In this document: piece by piece, positions 27,481-37,113 of the stretch
Layout of the letters: each line of letters begins with the position of its first letter
Numbering within the stretch: the stretch's first letter is position 1
Assembly: GCF_009755275.1 (NCBI RefSeq)
Contig: NZ_WQLA01000001.1
Span: 248,001-312,000 of the forward strand
DNA length: 64,000 nt
Source of the DNA: Mucilaginibacter aquatilis
Lineage (GTDB): Bacteria > Bacteroidota > Bacteroidia > Sphingobacteriales > Sphingobacteriaceae
Reading direction: 5' to 3'
Program-made: the position numbers and the translations under genes
The notes under the pieces: model-generated
The model's database searches: none
The model's input: only the letters and a program-made list of their open reading frames with translations
Told to the model about the DNA's origin: nothing

Positions 27481-29381
27481 CTGAACGTGTTAAATACCTT
27501 CAGCAAATAACACCTTTTAACTTATTGCCTCTTGAGGTACTGCAAGGAATAGCCGAACAGCTAGAAGAAGTAACCTACAGTAAAGACAAGGTTATTTATC
27601 AGCAGGAAATATCGAAGCTCAAAGGCGTTGATATTATTGTTAAGGGTGAATATGAATCTTTTTTTTACGACAGCGTACAAAACAAACGCTTGGTTGAATA
27701 TCACAACCCCGGGTTTTGCTATGGCGGAGTATCCGTTTTACTGAATCGCCGGCTTTCGCTACGCACCGTTATTGCCAAAAAAGGAACGCTTGTTTACTTT
27801 TTGCACCGTAAAGACTTTCGCGCTATTTGCAAAGCCTACGAAGACTTTTTCCTATACTTCACCGCAGAGTTTGGTAAGCGCATGCAAAATGAGGAATTTG
27901 TGCACTTTTTTAAGCAACCGCCCGCATTTGATGATAGCTACCTTGCAGCAGACCAGCTATACTCACGAAAAATTGACAGCCTTGAATTTCGTGCTATAGT
28001 AAAATGCAGCGCAACCACTCCTATCTATGAAGCCGCAAGGCAAATGACTAATCATAAGGTAAGCTGCTTGTTTGTAACCGACAGCCATGAGCAAATAGCG
28101 GGTTATGTAACTGATATTACGCTGCGCGATCGTGTGATAGCAGAACGCCGTGATGCCGCCGACCTACTTGAAACGGTGATGGACAGCCACACAGTTAGCA
28201 TTGACGCCGACGCTTACATCTATGAGGCCATACTAATGATGTTTAGTACCAAAACGCGTTATTTACTGGTAAAAAAGAATGACGAGTATATTGGTTTCCT
28301 GAGCCGTAACAGGTTGTTGAGCGAGCAGGCACAGTCGCCGCTGGTATTTATACAGTCAGTAAAATCGGCGGTAAGTGATGATGAGCTTAAACGCAAATGG
28401 GAATCGGTTCCTCACTTCGTTAATCAGTTACTTGAACGTGGCGTAAACGCCAAAATTGCCAACCAGGTAATTAGCACCATTGCCGATACCATAGCTCAAA
28501 AGGTAATTGAAGGAGTAATTGAAAAAATTGGTCCGCCGCCGGCAAAGTTTGTTTTCATGGTGCTTGGCAGCGAAGGACGTAAAGAGCAAACTTTTAAAAC
28601 CGACCAGGATAATGCCATTATTTATGAAGATAAAGCTAATGAGCACCGCGAAGAGGTAAGGGAGTATTTTCTTGATTTTGCCACCCAGGTATCAGGCAGG
28701 CTAAATGGTATTGGTATTGATTACTGCACAGGTGGGTTTATGGCGCAAAACCCTAAATGGACACACTCCCTATCACACTGGAAACGCAATTACACCAGCT
28801 GGATGGCTGAGTCGCTTCCGGAAACGGTTATTAATTTTTCTACGTTTTTTGATTGCCGGTTTGTTTATGGCGATGAAAACATAATGCACGAACTAAAGGC
28901 GTTTTTAGATGAAGAGCTACAAAAACCAATGGAGAAGCTTTTTCACAATATGGCCATAAATGCATTGCAATACGAGCCACCACTCACGTTTTTCAAAAAC
29001 ATAAGAACGTTTACCAAAGATAAGCGCGAGGTATTTGATATAAAAAAAGCAATGACCCCTATTGTTGACTTAGTTAGGGTTTATGCACTTAAGCACCGCG
29101 TGTTTGAAGTGAACACGGGCGACAGAATGCAGGAGCTACGCAAGCTGGAAGTGTTTAACGAAACTGCCTATCATGAGCTTTCTCAATCGTATTACTTTTT
29201 AATGAGCATGCGTTTAAAAAAGCAGGCACTGCAAATTATTCAGGATAAATCTGCACCTGATAACTATATAGACCTCTCTACACTTACAAAAATTGAGCAG
29301 GTTACACTCAAGGAAATCTTTAAGGTAATCGGTAATTTTCAAACCAAAATACGAATGGATTTTACCAATAGCGTATTCTAA
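27477..29381 (+). CDS. cNMP-binding/CBS/DUF294 nucleotidyltransferase-like protein
   Basis: A 634-residue soluble protein in four regions. Residues 10-130 form a cyclic-nucleotide-binding domain. Residues 165-290 hold a CBS pair (MTNHKVSCLFVTDSHE, then MFSTKTRYLLVKKNDEYIG). Residues 330-470 are a DUF294 nucleotidyltransferase-like domain with GSEGRKEQTFKTDQDNAII, in which a Gly-Ser and acidic DQD centre resembles GlnD-type nucleotidyltransferases. A helical C-terminal DUF294 domain ends the protein. It overlaps the membrane exonuclease by 4 bases, so the two are made together. A signal-responsive control role is inference; the nucleotide ligand is unknown. Confidence 0.85.
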   Translation: MTERVKYLQQITPFNLLPLEVLQGIAEQLEEVTYSKDKVIYQQEISKLKGVDIIVKGEYESFFYDSVQNKRLVEYHNPGFCYGGVSVLLNRRLSLRTVIAKKGTLVYFLHRKDFRAICKAYEDFFLYFTAEFGKRMQNEEFVHFFKQPPAFDDSYLAADQLYSRKIDSLEFRAIVKCSATTPIYEAARQMTNHKVSCLFVTDSHEQIAGYVTDITLRDRVIAERRDAADLLETVMDSHTVSIDADAYIYEAILMMFSTKTRYLLVKKNDEYIGFLSRNRLLSEQAQSPLVFIQSVKSAVSDDELKRKWESVPHFVNQLLERGVNAKIANQVISTIADTIAQKVIEGVIEKIGPPPAKFVFMVLGSEGRKEQTFKTDQDNAIIYEDKANEHREEVREYFLDFATQVSGRLNGIGIDYCTGGFMAQNPKWTHSLSHWKRNYTSWMAESLPETVINFSTFFDCRFVYGDENIMHELKAFLDEELQKPMEKLFHNMAINALQYEPPLTFFKNIRTFTKDKREVFDIKKAMTPIVDLVRVYALKHRVFEVNTGDRMQELRKLEVFNETAYHELSQSYYFLMSMRLKKQALQIIQDKSAPDNYIDLSTLTKIEQVTLKEIFKVIGNFQTKIRMDFTNSVF

Positions 29382-29382
29382 T

Positions 29383-29420
29383 AAAAAAGCCACAATCAAT
29401 TTAATGACTGTGGCTTTTTT
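29383..29420. terminator. Bidirectional terminator between convergent genes
   Basis: AAAAAAGCCACA (29383-29394) and TGTGGCTTTTTT (29409-29420) are perfectly complementary, with A/T runs each side. Serves the DUF294 gene and the TonB receptor gene. Confidence 0.92.
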
Positions 29421-29430
29421 GGTATCACTA

Positions 29431-31713
29431 TTATTTTAAATTGAACGGCAGATAAAACCCGAACGTGATATTACGACCGGGATTAAACACGCCCAGCGTT
29501 GTATCTTCCTGACTTAAGCGGCCAGGCTTAAGTCGGCTAAGCGCATCGTAGTACCGCTTATTAGTTAAGTTGTAACCCGAAATATATATTTTAAGAGGCT
29601 GTGACCCTAGCTTAATAGTAGTGCCTATACCTGCATTAAGTAAGGTATATGAATCGGTAGTAGTTTCAAAATCGGCATCAACTCTACCCTGGCGAAAATA
29701 ATTATCAATGCCCGCATAAAAGTAAAACTCATGCAAACCTTTAATTTTCGGTTCAAAACGCAAGGTGTTATGTAACGTTCCGGCCGGTATAAATGGCAAC
29801 GGCTTGCTGAACGTACGATTTTGCGCATGGGTATAATTAAACGTGTTTTCAAAATGAATAAACGAAACCGGGTGCAAGGTAACGGCAGCTTCGGCACCGT
29901 ATAGGTTTGCATTAACCTGCCCGTAACGGTACACAGGGTAAGTACCTAAGTCTTCATCAGGCACTTCAATGGTTTCGTTATTATTTGAAAGGTAAATATA
30001 GTTGTGTACATAATTTTCGTAAACGCCAAGGCTACCTGTAAGTATGCCGGTACCAAACTCAAGCGTTGCATCGGCCTGATAACTGCGCTCGGGGCGCAAA
30101 TTGCCGTTACCAACTTCATATCTGAATGTCCCCTCATGCACGCCATTCGCGCCTAACTCTGCAGGATTTGGCGCACGGAAGGCCGTACCCGCATTAGCTT
30201 TAAAGTTTACGTACTCGTTAAAGATGTGCGTATAGCCTAAAGCACCACTTATGCTGTTGAAAGTGTTGTTAAAGCCGGCAAAGCGCTCCTCCTCATCCTC
30301 AAATAACTGTTTACCTTTATTACGTATGTAATCGTAACGCAAACCTGCGCTTACCGTATTATCACCAAACGTTTTTTTAACAAAGCCAAATACACCTGCA
30401 GCATATGCATTATATTCAGGTATCAGTTTTTCTTCGGCTTTATTTAAACTCTTGCCTATGCTTCCGCTTAAACCTATAACCGGCTCCCATCCGTTTTTGG
30501 CAGGCAGCGCATATTTAGCATCTAACGAGTAAGTATTAAGGTCAAAATACAAGGCAGGATCGGCACTGTCCTCAAGCTCGCGTCGTTGGTTTTTTTGATA
30601 GCCTAAATCAACCTTCAATGATCCTTCACCTATTACAAAATTGTTATTCAGGGCCACCTTGTAGTGACGTATGTCTTGTCGCGGAAAGTCTAGCTTGCGC
30701 GAACGCTCGTTGGTGTAAAGTTCATTGGCTGTTTCAGGATCGTAAAAGCCTATGTTATTCTTATAGTATGAAAAATTTAAGTGCGAGTAACCCCAGCTCT
30801 TGTTTAAACCAAGCATACCACTCAGGTTTGTATTGTTAAAACCGCTGTTTGGAAAATACCCTTCAGGTGTTTTAAAAGAGTATGCGTTTTGGTACGAACC
30901 TCTACCTCTCCACACAAACCCGTTTTCATTACCTGTTAACATTAACGATGAGCCGGTTAATCCATTATTGGTAGAATAATTTGAAAGTAATTCGCCTTTA
31001 ATCTTACCCGGTGCAGGCGCTAAAGGCTCAACCAAATTTATAACGCCGCCAATGGCGTCTGACCCATATTGGAGTGAAGCAGCTCCGCGCAATACCTCAA
31101 CTTTATCGGCCTGGTACTGATCTAGCTCTATTCCATGTTCATCACCCCATTGTTGCCCTTGTTGCTTTATACCATCGCTAAGGGTAACTACACGGTTATA
31201 ACCTAAACCCCGTATAACGGGCTTTGATATACCCGGTCCGGTAGTAATCTGGCTTACGCCGGGAACCTGCTTGGCCAACGCGTCAATGAGATTAGTGTAA
31301 GAGCCTTGTAGTTCTTCCTTATTAAGCACCGTTGCTGATGTGCTATTGCTTTTGCTGGTTGATGTAAGCACCGTACCCGTTACCACCACTTCACGTGCTT
31401 CAATTATACTTGGTGTTAATGAAAATGACAAAGCCGTTGGCGAGGATAAATCAACCGTTTTAACCTGGGTTTGGTAGCCTAAATAACTAACCTGCACCAC
31501 AAAACGGCCACGTGCCGGTAACTGCGCAAAGCTGAATTCACCGGCAGCATTTGTACTGGTACTTATTCTTAATTGTGGAATGGTGATAACAGCACCAATA
31601 ATAGGTTCGTTGGTTTTGGCATCGGTAACTTTACCATTGAAAGCAGCGATGGCCGCTTGTAGATAAACGGGTAGTATAAGCAGCATTAAGCTGCATAGAA
31701 ACTTAAATTTCAT
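29431..31713 (-). CDS. TonB-dependent receptor, probable metal or metal-chelate uptake
   Basis: A 760-residue outer-membrane receptor with a signal peptide (1-20), a CarboxypepD-regulatory-like domain (about 25-105), a plug (about 115-225, ending in QYGSDAIGGVINLVEP), and a beta-barrel ending NITFGFYLPFNLK. The plug carries QWGDEHGIELDQYQADKVEVL. Unlike SusC proteins, it is short and no SusD gene adjoins it. Upstream (minus strand) is a small His/Cys-rich membrane protein, and divergently a CDF metal transporter, which suggests copper, zinc or a similar metal; this is inference. It is convergent with the DUF294 gene. Confidence 0.85.
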   Translation of the reverse strand: MKFKFLCSLMLLILPVYLQAAIAAFNGKVTDAKTNEPIIGAVITIPQLRISTSTNAAGEFSFAQLPARGRFVVQVSYLGYQTQVKTVDLSSPTALSFSLTPSIIEAREVVVTGTVLTSTSKSNSTSATVLNKEELQGSYTNLIDALAKQVPGVSQITTGPGISKPVIRGLGYNRVVTLSDGIKQQGQQWGDEHGIELDQYQADKVEVLRGAASLQYGSDAIGGVINLVEPLAPAPGKIKGELLSNYSTNNGLTGSSLMLTGNENGFVWRGRGSYQNAYSFKTPEGYFPNSGFNNTNLSGMLGLNKSWGYSHLNFSYYKNNIGFYDPETANELYTNERSRKLDFPRQDIRHYKVALNNNFVIGEGSLKVDLGYQKNQRRELEDSADPALYFDLNTYSLDAKYALPAKNGWEPVIGLSGSIGKSLNKAEEKLIPEYNAYAAGVFGFVKKTFGDNTVSAGLRYDYIRNKGKQLFEDEEERFAGFNNTFNSISGALGYTHIFNEYVNFKANAGTAFRAPNPAELGANGVHEGTFRYEVGNGNLRPERSYQADATLEFGTGILTGSLGVYENYVHNYIYLSNNNETIEVPDEDLGTYPVYRYGQVNANLYGAEAAVTLHPVSFIHFENTFNYTHAQNRTFSKPLPFIPAGTLHNTLRFEPKIKGLHEFYFYAGIDNYFRQGRVDADFETTTDSYTLLNAGIGTTIKLGSQPLKIYISGYNLTNKRYYDALSRLKPGRLSQEDTTLGVFNPGRNITFGFYLPFNLK

Positions 31714-31796
31714 GATTAATGAAAGGGCTAAAGTGTAATTTTGGAAAATGCAGTAATACAGCGACCGGATAACCGATCACTTTTCGATTTTTAACT

Positions 31797-32114
31797 TTAC
31801 ACTACCGGAGGCCCGCGGTTACCGGCAAGCAGTAATTCAATGCTGTTGTAAACGGGCACATATTCGCCTGTTTCACAAAAGCTTGTTAAAGCAAAAAAGT
31901 AGAATTGATGATGCTGCAAAAACAGTTGCAAGTTGCCGTGCTGCACACAAATAGGACAACTGTCTTCGGATATTTTTGACTTGTCTTTTTGTGCGTAATG
32001 CTTATGCAATTGCGGGGTTACTTTGTGCGTATGCGCAAAAACAATTACCTGCCCTGTTATAAAAAAAAACAGCAGTAATATTGATGTCGATATTTTTGCA
32101 GCGCGTTTGGTCAA
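31797..32114 (-). CDS. Small His/Cys-rich membrane protein upstream of TonB receptor
   Basis: A 105-residue protein with a basic N-terminus, a hydrophobic segment at about residues 9-28, and a His-rich exported part: HTHKVTPQLHKHYAQ, CPICVQHG, then LQHHQFYF, ending GNRGPP. The Cys-Pro-Ile-Cys followed by His clusters suggests metal binding. Similar small proteins (DUF2946-like) sit next to TonB receptors for metals in many genomes. It has no ATG; the start is a TTG at 32114, 14 bases after an exact TATATTTG -7 element, so the mRNA may be nearly leaderless. Eighty-odd bases separate it from the receptor gene downstream. Confidence 0.65.
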   Translation of the reverse strand: MTKRAAKISTSILLLFFFITGQVIVFAHTHKVTPQLHKHYAQKDKSKISEDSCPICVQHGNLQLFLQHHQFYFFALTSFCETGEYVPVYNSIELLLAGNRGPPVV

Positions 32115-32127
32115 AGCAATTACAGTA

Positions 32128-32135
32128 CAAATATA
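32128..32135 (-). promoter_or_regulatory. -7 element of small His/Cys protein gene
   Basis: TATATTTG on the minus strand matches TAnnTTTG exactly and lies 13 bases upstream of the TTG start at 32114. It probably drives the small gene and the TonB receptor gene. Confidence 0.55.
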
Positions 32136-32244
32136 AAGTGTAAGTGTGTGCGCTTTACATATTATTTATTAATCCAACACTTTTATTACAAAGTATTTAA
32201 GAATAAGCATCACTTCTCTTAAAAGTAAAAGCTTCACCCGCAAT

Positions 32245-32274
32245 TTTGCTTCAAACTAAAACCTAATACACTTG
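32245..32274 (+). promoter_or_regulatory. Promoter of CDF transporter gene
   Basis: TTTG at 32245-32248 and TACACTTG at 32267-32274 (one mismatch to TAnnTTTG) are spaced 18 bases apart, near the 19-21 expected. The ATG follows at 32292. Confidence 0.4.
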
Positions 32275-32291
32275 CAACGTGTAATTAGCGT

Positions 32292-33185
32292 ATGCCAGCA
32301 TCTAAAACTCCAATTTATACAGCCCTTGCTGCCAACCTGCTTATAGCTGCTACAAAGTTAACAGCTGCGGTATTTACGGGCAGCTCAGCAATGGTGTCGG
32401 AAGGTATTCATTCCTTGGTTGATACCAGCAACGAAGTACTATTGCTGCTGGGCATACGTAATAGCCAAAAGCCGGCCGATGATGTTAGGCAATTTGGCTA
32501 CGGCAAGGAACTGTACTTTTGGTCGTTTGTGGTGTCACTTTTGTTTTTTGCCTTAGGTGGTGGCTTTTCTATATACGAAGGTATTGAGCATTTAATGCAT
32601 CCGCAGCACGTTAAAAACCCTGTTTGGAATTATATTGTATTGGGTATAGCGTTTATATTCGATGGCATTTCGTTTATAACCGCTTTAAAGGAATTTAAAC
32701 GTCAGCGCGGAGATACGCCTTTTTGGAAGGCAGTACACGTAAGTAAAGACCCATCAACCTTTGTGGTGCTTTTTGAAGATGCTGCCGATGTTTTAGGTAT
32801 CCTCATAGCCTTTACAGGCATTTTGCTTGGTCAAATTTTAAACAACCCATATATTGATGGCATTGCCTCGGTGATGATAGGCCTGCTTCTTACAGCGGTA
32901 GCCATTTTGCTGGTACGCGAAAGCCGCAGCCTGCTCATGGGTGAAAGCGCATCGGCAGAGGATCTGCAGGCAATTACCCGCATCATTGAAAATCATAACA
33001 AAGTAAAGCAGGTGCTATCTCACCAATCAATGTACCTTGCTCCCGAGGAAGTGATTTTGGTACTGAAAATAAGGTTCACCGAAGGCTCTATTGTTGAGGA
33101 ATTGAGTAATGCAATAGGAGCACTAAAGAAAAGTATACAAAATAAGTATCCTCGCTTTAAGCAGATTTACATTGAAATAGGATAA
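32292..33185 (+). CDS. Cation diffusion facilitator (CDF) transporter, ZnT9-like
   Basis: A 297-residue protein with six transmembrane segments and a short cytoplasmic C-terminal domain (about 215-297). The helix-2 block has E37, H40 and D44 in SEGIHSLVDT; the helix-5 block has E162 and D166 in FEDAAD where typical zinc members have HxxxD. That combination resembles the ZnT9-like branch. CDF proteins export divalent metals using proton antiport. The gene diverges from the His/Cys protein and TonB receptor, so a metal homeostasis unit is plausible. Metal specificity is unresolved. Confidence 0.85.
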   Translation: MPASKTPIYTALAANLLIAATKLTAAVFTGSSAMVSEGIHSLVDTSNEVLLLLGIRNSQKPADDVRQFGYGKELYFWSFVVSLLFFALGGGFSIYEGIEHLMHPQHVKNPVWNYIVLGIAFIFDGISFITALKEFKRQRGDTPFWKAVHVSKDPSTFVVLFEDAADVLGILIAFTGILLGQILNNPYIDGIASVMIGLLLTAVAILLVRESRSLLMGESASAEDLQAITRIIENHNKVKQVLSHQSMYLAPEEVILVLKIRFTEGSIVEELSNAIGALKKSIQNKYPRFKQIYIEIG

Positions 33186-33195
33186 CTTATTCAGG

Positions 33196-34029
33196 CTATA
33201 ATATGCCGGCCTTTTCCAATTCTGTTGCCATTTGCGTTTGCAGTTTTAAGGCTTCAGCACGGGCAGCTTCGGCAAAATTTTTTCCGTTTGATGCATAAAT
33301 AATTGACCTGGAAGAATTCACCAGCAAACCACATTCACTTGTTATACCATACCGGCATACGTCTTCAAGGCTTCCACCTTGCGCACCCACGCCCGGAACA
33401 AGCAGGAAGTTGTTGGGCGCATGCTTACGTATGTTTTCAAACTCCTGCCCTTTGGTAGCGCCAACAACAAACATTATACGTTCAGCTCCTGCCAACGTGT
33501 TAACCTTATTAATTACCGCCTCATGTAACAAACCTTCATTAGTTTGCAGGTACTGAAAATCATGGCTTCCCACTGATGACGTAAGTGCCAGCACAATAAT
33601 CCACTTCCCTTCGTAAGCAAGGTAAGGTGTGATGCTATCATGGCCCATATATGGTGTTACAGTTATAGCATCAAAACCCATTCCGCTGGCCTTTTTATCA
33701 AAAAATGCGCGGGCATAACGGTCGCTGGTGTTACCAATATCGCCGCGTTTAGCATCGATAATACTCAGGCAGTTTTTAGGCAGATATTCGTAAGTTTTAA
33801 TGAGGCTTTGCAAGCCCTTTACGCCATAAGTTTCGTAAAAGGCAGCATTTGGTTTGTAAGCCACACATAAATCGGCGGTGGCGTCAATAATACGCTTGTT
33901 GAACTCAAATATCGGGTCTTCAAAATCATGCAAAAAATCGGGTATCTTATCTAAATCGGTATCTAAGCCAACGCATAAAAACGATTTCTTTTGTTTAATT
34001 TGATCAATGAGTTCCTGACGTGAGAGCAT
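33196..34029 (-). CDS. pyrF: Orotidine-5'-phosphate decarboxylase PyrF
   Basis: A 277-residue enzyme of the long PyrF type that decarboxylates OMP to UMP in pyrimidine synthesis. The N-terminal [12 protein letters not shown] and the catalytic D-A-K-R-G-D segment ([17 protein letters not shown]) are intact, and the phosphate-binding end has [11 protein letters not shown] and [11 protein letters not shown]. Convergent with CDF gene, divergent from rho. No promoter of the TAnnTTTG kind was recognised with confidence. Confidence 0.97.
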   Translation of the reverse strand: MLSRQELIDQIKQKKSFLCVGLDTDLDKIPDFLHDFEDPIFEFNKRIIDATADLCVAYKPNAAFYETYGVKGLQSLIKTYEYLPKNCLSIIDAKRGDIGNTSDRYARAFFDKKASGMGFDAITVTPYMGHDSITPYLAYEGKWIIVLALTSSVGSHDFQYLQTNEGLLHEAVINKVNTLAGAERIMFVVGATKGQEFENIRKHAPNNFLLVPGVGAQGGSLEDVCRYGITSECGLLVNSSRSIIYASNGKNFAEAARAEALKLQTQMATELEKAGIL

Positions 34030-34315
34030 ATTTAAGAAAAGTAAAATATTTTACCGGGCAAAAAAACTAAAAATAGCCCGAAGTGTTAGCCTTGTGTAAC
34101 TATTTTTTAAATTAATTGTATAAAATAAAATTAATAGTTACTATTGCAGCGTTTCCAAATAAATTTTTCTTGCACTAAAGAAAAGTTGTAAAAATCCCAC
34201 GTTGCTTTTAAAACATTAACTTTTTAATCAAGGTGCGTTACAGCAGCAAGACTAATTTTCTTTATACAACAAACAATCAAAATATTATCCCTTTTTGAAT
34301 TTTTAATTCACCTCC
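34030..34315. promoter_or_regulatory. Divergent pyrF/rho intergenic region with rho leader
   Basis: The 286 bases between divergently transcribed pyrF and rho contain no gene. The rho side is AT-rich and weakly structured, and could be an untranslated leader; rho genes are autoregulated through leader termination in several bacteria. I see no exact -7 element for rho. Confidence 0.45.
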
Positions 34316-36094
34316 ATGCCCGATAAACTCGAACTGAATGACAAGTTAGTGTCTGAATTGCGCCAGATGGCCAAGGACCTGGGTATTGCCGAAGCAGACG
34401 AACTGCGCAAGGCTCAGCTTGTTACACGCATAACCGAACAACAACAGCTTATTGAAACCGCAAGGGAACAACAAGCTACTCTTGATAATAATTATAATAA
34501 CGGTACTGAAACTGCTGACAGTGCCGCCGCTCCGGCTGCTGAAGCAGAAAACGACGATAAACCACGCAAACGTACGCGTAGCGTAAAGGCTAAAACCCCT
34601 GTCGCCGAAGCAGAGGTTGCTGCCGCTGCTGATTTATTTGCCGCCCCTGAACCTATTGTACAGGCCGAAACTGCAATTGCAGGTACACCAAATGATGTGC
34701 AGGCAATTGAAACCGTTACCGAAAACACGCACACACCGTTTGCGGCCCCACTTGCCGAACAAGCAACACGTACGCGTACGCAAAAATTTGAGCGTGAGCG
34801 TCGTCCTCAGGGAAACCCGCGCGAAGGACAAAACCAGCAACGCGATCAGCAACCGCGTGAAAATAATCATCAGCAGCGCGAAAATAATCAACAACGTGAA
34901 AACGGTCAGCAACGCGAAAACAACCGCGAGCATAACCGCGATAACAATCAAAATAAAAAGGAAGAGATAAACCTTGATTTTGATAACGTTATTGTAAATG
35001 AAGGCGTTTTAGAAATTATGCCTGATGGTTATGGTTTCCTGCGCTCATCTGACTATAACTACCTTACCTCTCCTGATGATATTTATGTATCACAATCACA
35101 AATTAAATTGTTCGGCCTAAAAACCGGCGATACAGTGAGAGGTAGCATTCGTCCACCAAAAGAGGGTGAGAAATATTTCCCGCTGGTGCGCGTAGAAGCT
35201 ATCAATGGCCGTATACCTGCCGAGGTGCGTGATCGTGTTCCGTTTGATCACTTAACGCCGCTGTTTCCTTCAGAGCGTTTGAACTTGTTTACTGATGGCA
35301 GCAATTATTCAACCCGTATTATGGACCTGTTTTCGCCAATTGGTAAAGGTCAGCGTGGTTTGATTGTAGCGCAGCCTAAAACAGGTAAAACCATGTTGTT
35401 GAAGGATGTGGCTAATGCAATTGCAAAAAACCACCCTGAGGTATACCTTATTATATTACTAATTGACGAACGCCCTGAGGAGGTAACCGATATGGCCCGC
35501 AGCGTACGCGCAGAGGTGGTATCATCAACGTTTGATGAACCGGCCGAGCGCCACGTTAAAATTGCCAACATTGTGCTTGAAAAAGCAAAACGTATGGTAG
35601 AGTGCGGTCATGACGTGGTTATATTGCTCGACTCTATTACCCGTTTAGCGCGTGCTTACAATACCGTAGCACCTGCATCAGGTAAAATATTATCGGGTGG
35701 TGTTGATGCCAATGCATTGCACAAGCCTAAGCGTTTCTTTGGTGCGGCCCGTAACATTGAGGATGGCGGCTCGCTGACCATTATTGCGACAGCCCTTACC
35801 GAAACCGGCTCTAAAATGGATGAGGTTATCTTTGAAGAGTTTAAAGGTACCGGTAACATGGAGCTGCAACTGGATCGTAAGTTATCTAACAAACGTATCT
35901 TCCCTGCTATTGATATCACAGCATCAAGTACCCGCCGCGACGATTTATTGTTAGACCGCGAAACCCTGCAACGCATATGGATTCTTCGCAATCACCTTGC
36001 CGATATGAATTCAATCGAATCGATGGAGTTTTTACAGGCACAAATACGCGGCACCAAATCAAACGAAGAGTTTTTGGTATCAATGAACTCGTAA
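34316..36094 (+). CDS. rho: Transcription termination factor Rho with long N-terminal insertion
   Basis: A 592-residue Rho, against ~420 for E. coli. A Rho_N helix-extended-loop-helix (residues 1-45) is followed by an acidic Ala/Glu stretch and a basic Gln/Asn/Arg/Glu-rich segment (roughly residues 150-215, repeats of QQREN), then the cold-shock RNA-binding domain ([16 protein letters not shown]) and the RecA-like ATPase. The Walker A lies at Q353-P-K-T-G-K-T359 (AQPKTGKTM). ATPase blocks [23 protein letters not shown] and STRRDDLLL complete it. Bacteroidota Rho commonly carries such insertions; RNA binding or phase-separation effects have been proposed for them. A strong terminator follows. 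Confidence 0.95.
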   Translation: MPDKLELNDKLVSELRQMAKDLGIAEADELRKAQLVTRITEQQQLIETAREQQATLDNNYNNGTETADSAAAPAAEAENDDKPRKRTRSVKAKTPVAEAEVAAAADLFAAPEPIVQAETAIAGTPNDVQAIETVTENTHTPFAAPLAEQATRTRTQKFERERRPQGNPREGQNQQRDQQPRENNHQQRENNQQRENGQQRENNREHNRDNNQNKKEEINLDFDNVIVNEGVLEIMPDGYGFLRSSDYNYLTSPDDIYVSQSQIKLFGLKTGDTVRGSIRPPKEGEKYFPLVRVEAINGRIPAEVRDRVPFDHLTPLFPSERLNLFTDGSNYSTRIMDLFSPIGKGQRGLIVAQPKTGKTMLLKDVANAIAKNHPEVYLIILLIDERPEEVTDMARSVRAEVVSSTFDEPAERHVKIANIVLEKAKRMVECGHDVVILLDSITRLARAYNTVAPASGKILSGGVDANALHKPKRFFGAARNIEDGGSLTIIATALTETGSKMDEVIFEEFKGTGNMELQLDRKLSNKRIFPAIDITASSTRRDDLLLDRETLQRIWILRNHLADMNSIESMEFLQAQIRGTKSNEEFLVSMNS

Positions 36095-36139
36095 GGTTGA
36101 CAGGTTGATGGTAACATCAATCATAAACAAATGCTATAT

Positions 36140-36180
36140 AATGCCATTTCGGATTACTGTTCGAAATGGCATTTTTGTTT
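36140..36180 (+). terminator. Terminator of rho
   Basis: AATGCCATTTCG (36140-36151) pairs with CGAAATGGCATT (36162-36173) over a 10-base loop and is followed by a T-run (TTTTGTTT). Confidence 0.9.
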
Positions 36181-36398
36181 AAGAATGCTTCCGCAACGGG
36201 TTAAACATTTATAATTGATAAACCCACAGCTTTGAATTTCAACAAAGGCAGCAATGATAATTCCAGCCAAGCACTGCTAGTATTCATTGCTTATTTAAAT
36301 ACACTGCAAACATCCACATTAAAATACCGTTAGGATTTAAAGCCAATGCCACAATGTTTATACATGGTTAATATTATTTGGCTATCTTCAACGCCGAA
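36181..36398. other. Gene-free leader upstream of pssA
   Basis: Together with the rho terminator, about 300 bases lie between the rho stop and the ATG of pssA. I see no other feature. The pssA frame is open back to a TTG at 36378, which sits in an AT-rich ATTATTTGG stretch that looks more like promoter than coding sequence. Confidence 0.5.
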
Positions 36399-37112
36399 AT
36401 GAGGAATCGCGTTCAGAAACATGTACCCAACGCCATTACCTGTGCCAACCTGTTTAGCGGATGCGTGGGAATAGTTTTCGTTGCCTTTCAAGACAACCTT
36501 ATATTTGCATCATACTGCATTTTCCTGGCAGCTATTTTTGATTTTTTTGACGGCTTGGCTTCCAGGGTGCTCAAAGCATTTTCAGTAATAGGAAAAGATC
36601 TTGATTCGCTGGCCGATGTGGTAAGCTTTGGCGTACTGCCCTCTTTTATTATGTACCGCTTGTTTTTACAGGCGCCTCAAATATCAGGAGTAAGCACCTA
36701 TTTAAATTACATAGCATTCCTTATACCCGTATTTTCGGCATTAAGGCTGGCAAAGTTCAATAACGATGAGCGGCAGTCTGATAGCTTTATAGGCCTGCCC
36801 ACCCCTGCTAATGCTATACTCATTGGTTCGTTTCCGCTGATACTTAAAGACAATGTTGACTTCTTGTCGGCATTTATACTCAACCCATTCTTTTTAGCCT
36901 TTTTTGTGCTTATAATGTGTACGTTACTGGTAATTGAATTACCATTGATGTCACTCAAATTTAAAAACCGCGATTTTCAACGAAATATTTATCGGTATAT
37001 CTTACTCCTGTTGTCGGCAATTCTGATATTGTTTTTTAAATTTGCCGCAATTCCGGCGATTATAGTAATGTACATCGCCTTATCAATCATTCAAATAAGA
37101 TTTGCCAAATAG
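36399..37112 (+). CDS. pssA: CDP-diacylglycerol-serine O-phosphatidyltransferase
   Basis: A 237-residue inner-membrane enzyme with about seven transmembrane segments that makes phosphatidylserine, the precursor of phosphatidylethanolamine. The CDP-alcohol phosphotransferase motif is present as DFFDGLASRVLKAFSVIGK followed by D-x3-D (DLDSLAD). The ATG at 36399 is preferred to the TTG at 36378. One base separates its TAG from the ATG of purS, so the two share an mRNA although they belong to different pathways. Phosphatidylglycerol synthase is unlikely given the length and the serine-type layout. Confidence 0.88.
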   Translation: MRNRVQKHVPNAITCANLFSGCVGIVFVAFQDNLIFASYCIFLAAIFDFFDGLASRVLKAFSVIGKDLDSLADVVSFGVLPSFIMYRLFLQAPQISGVSTYLNYIAFLIPVFSALRLAKFNNDERQSDSFIGLPTPANAILIGSFPLILKDNVDFLSAFILNPFFLAFFVLIMCTLLVIELPLMSLKFKNRDFQRNIYRYILLLLSAILILFFKFAAIPAIIVMYIALSIIQIRFAK

Positions 37113-37113
37113 T

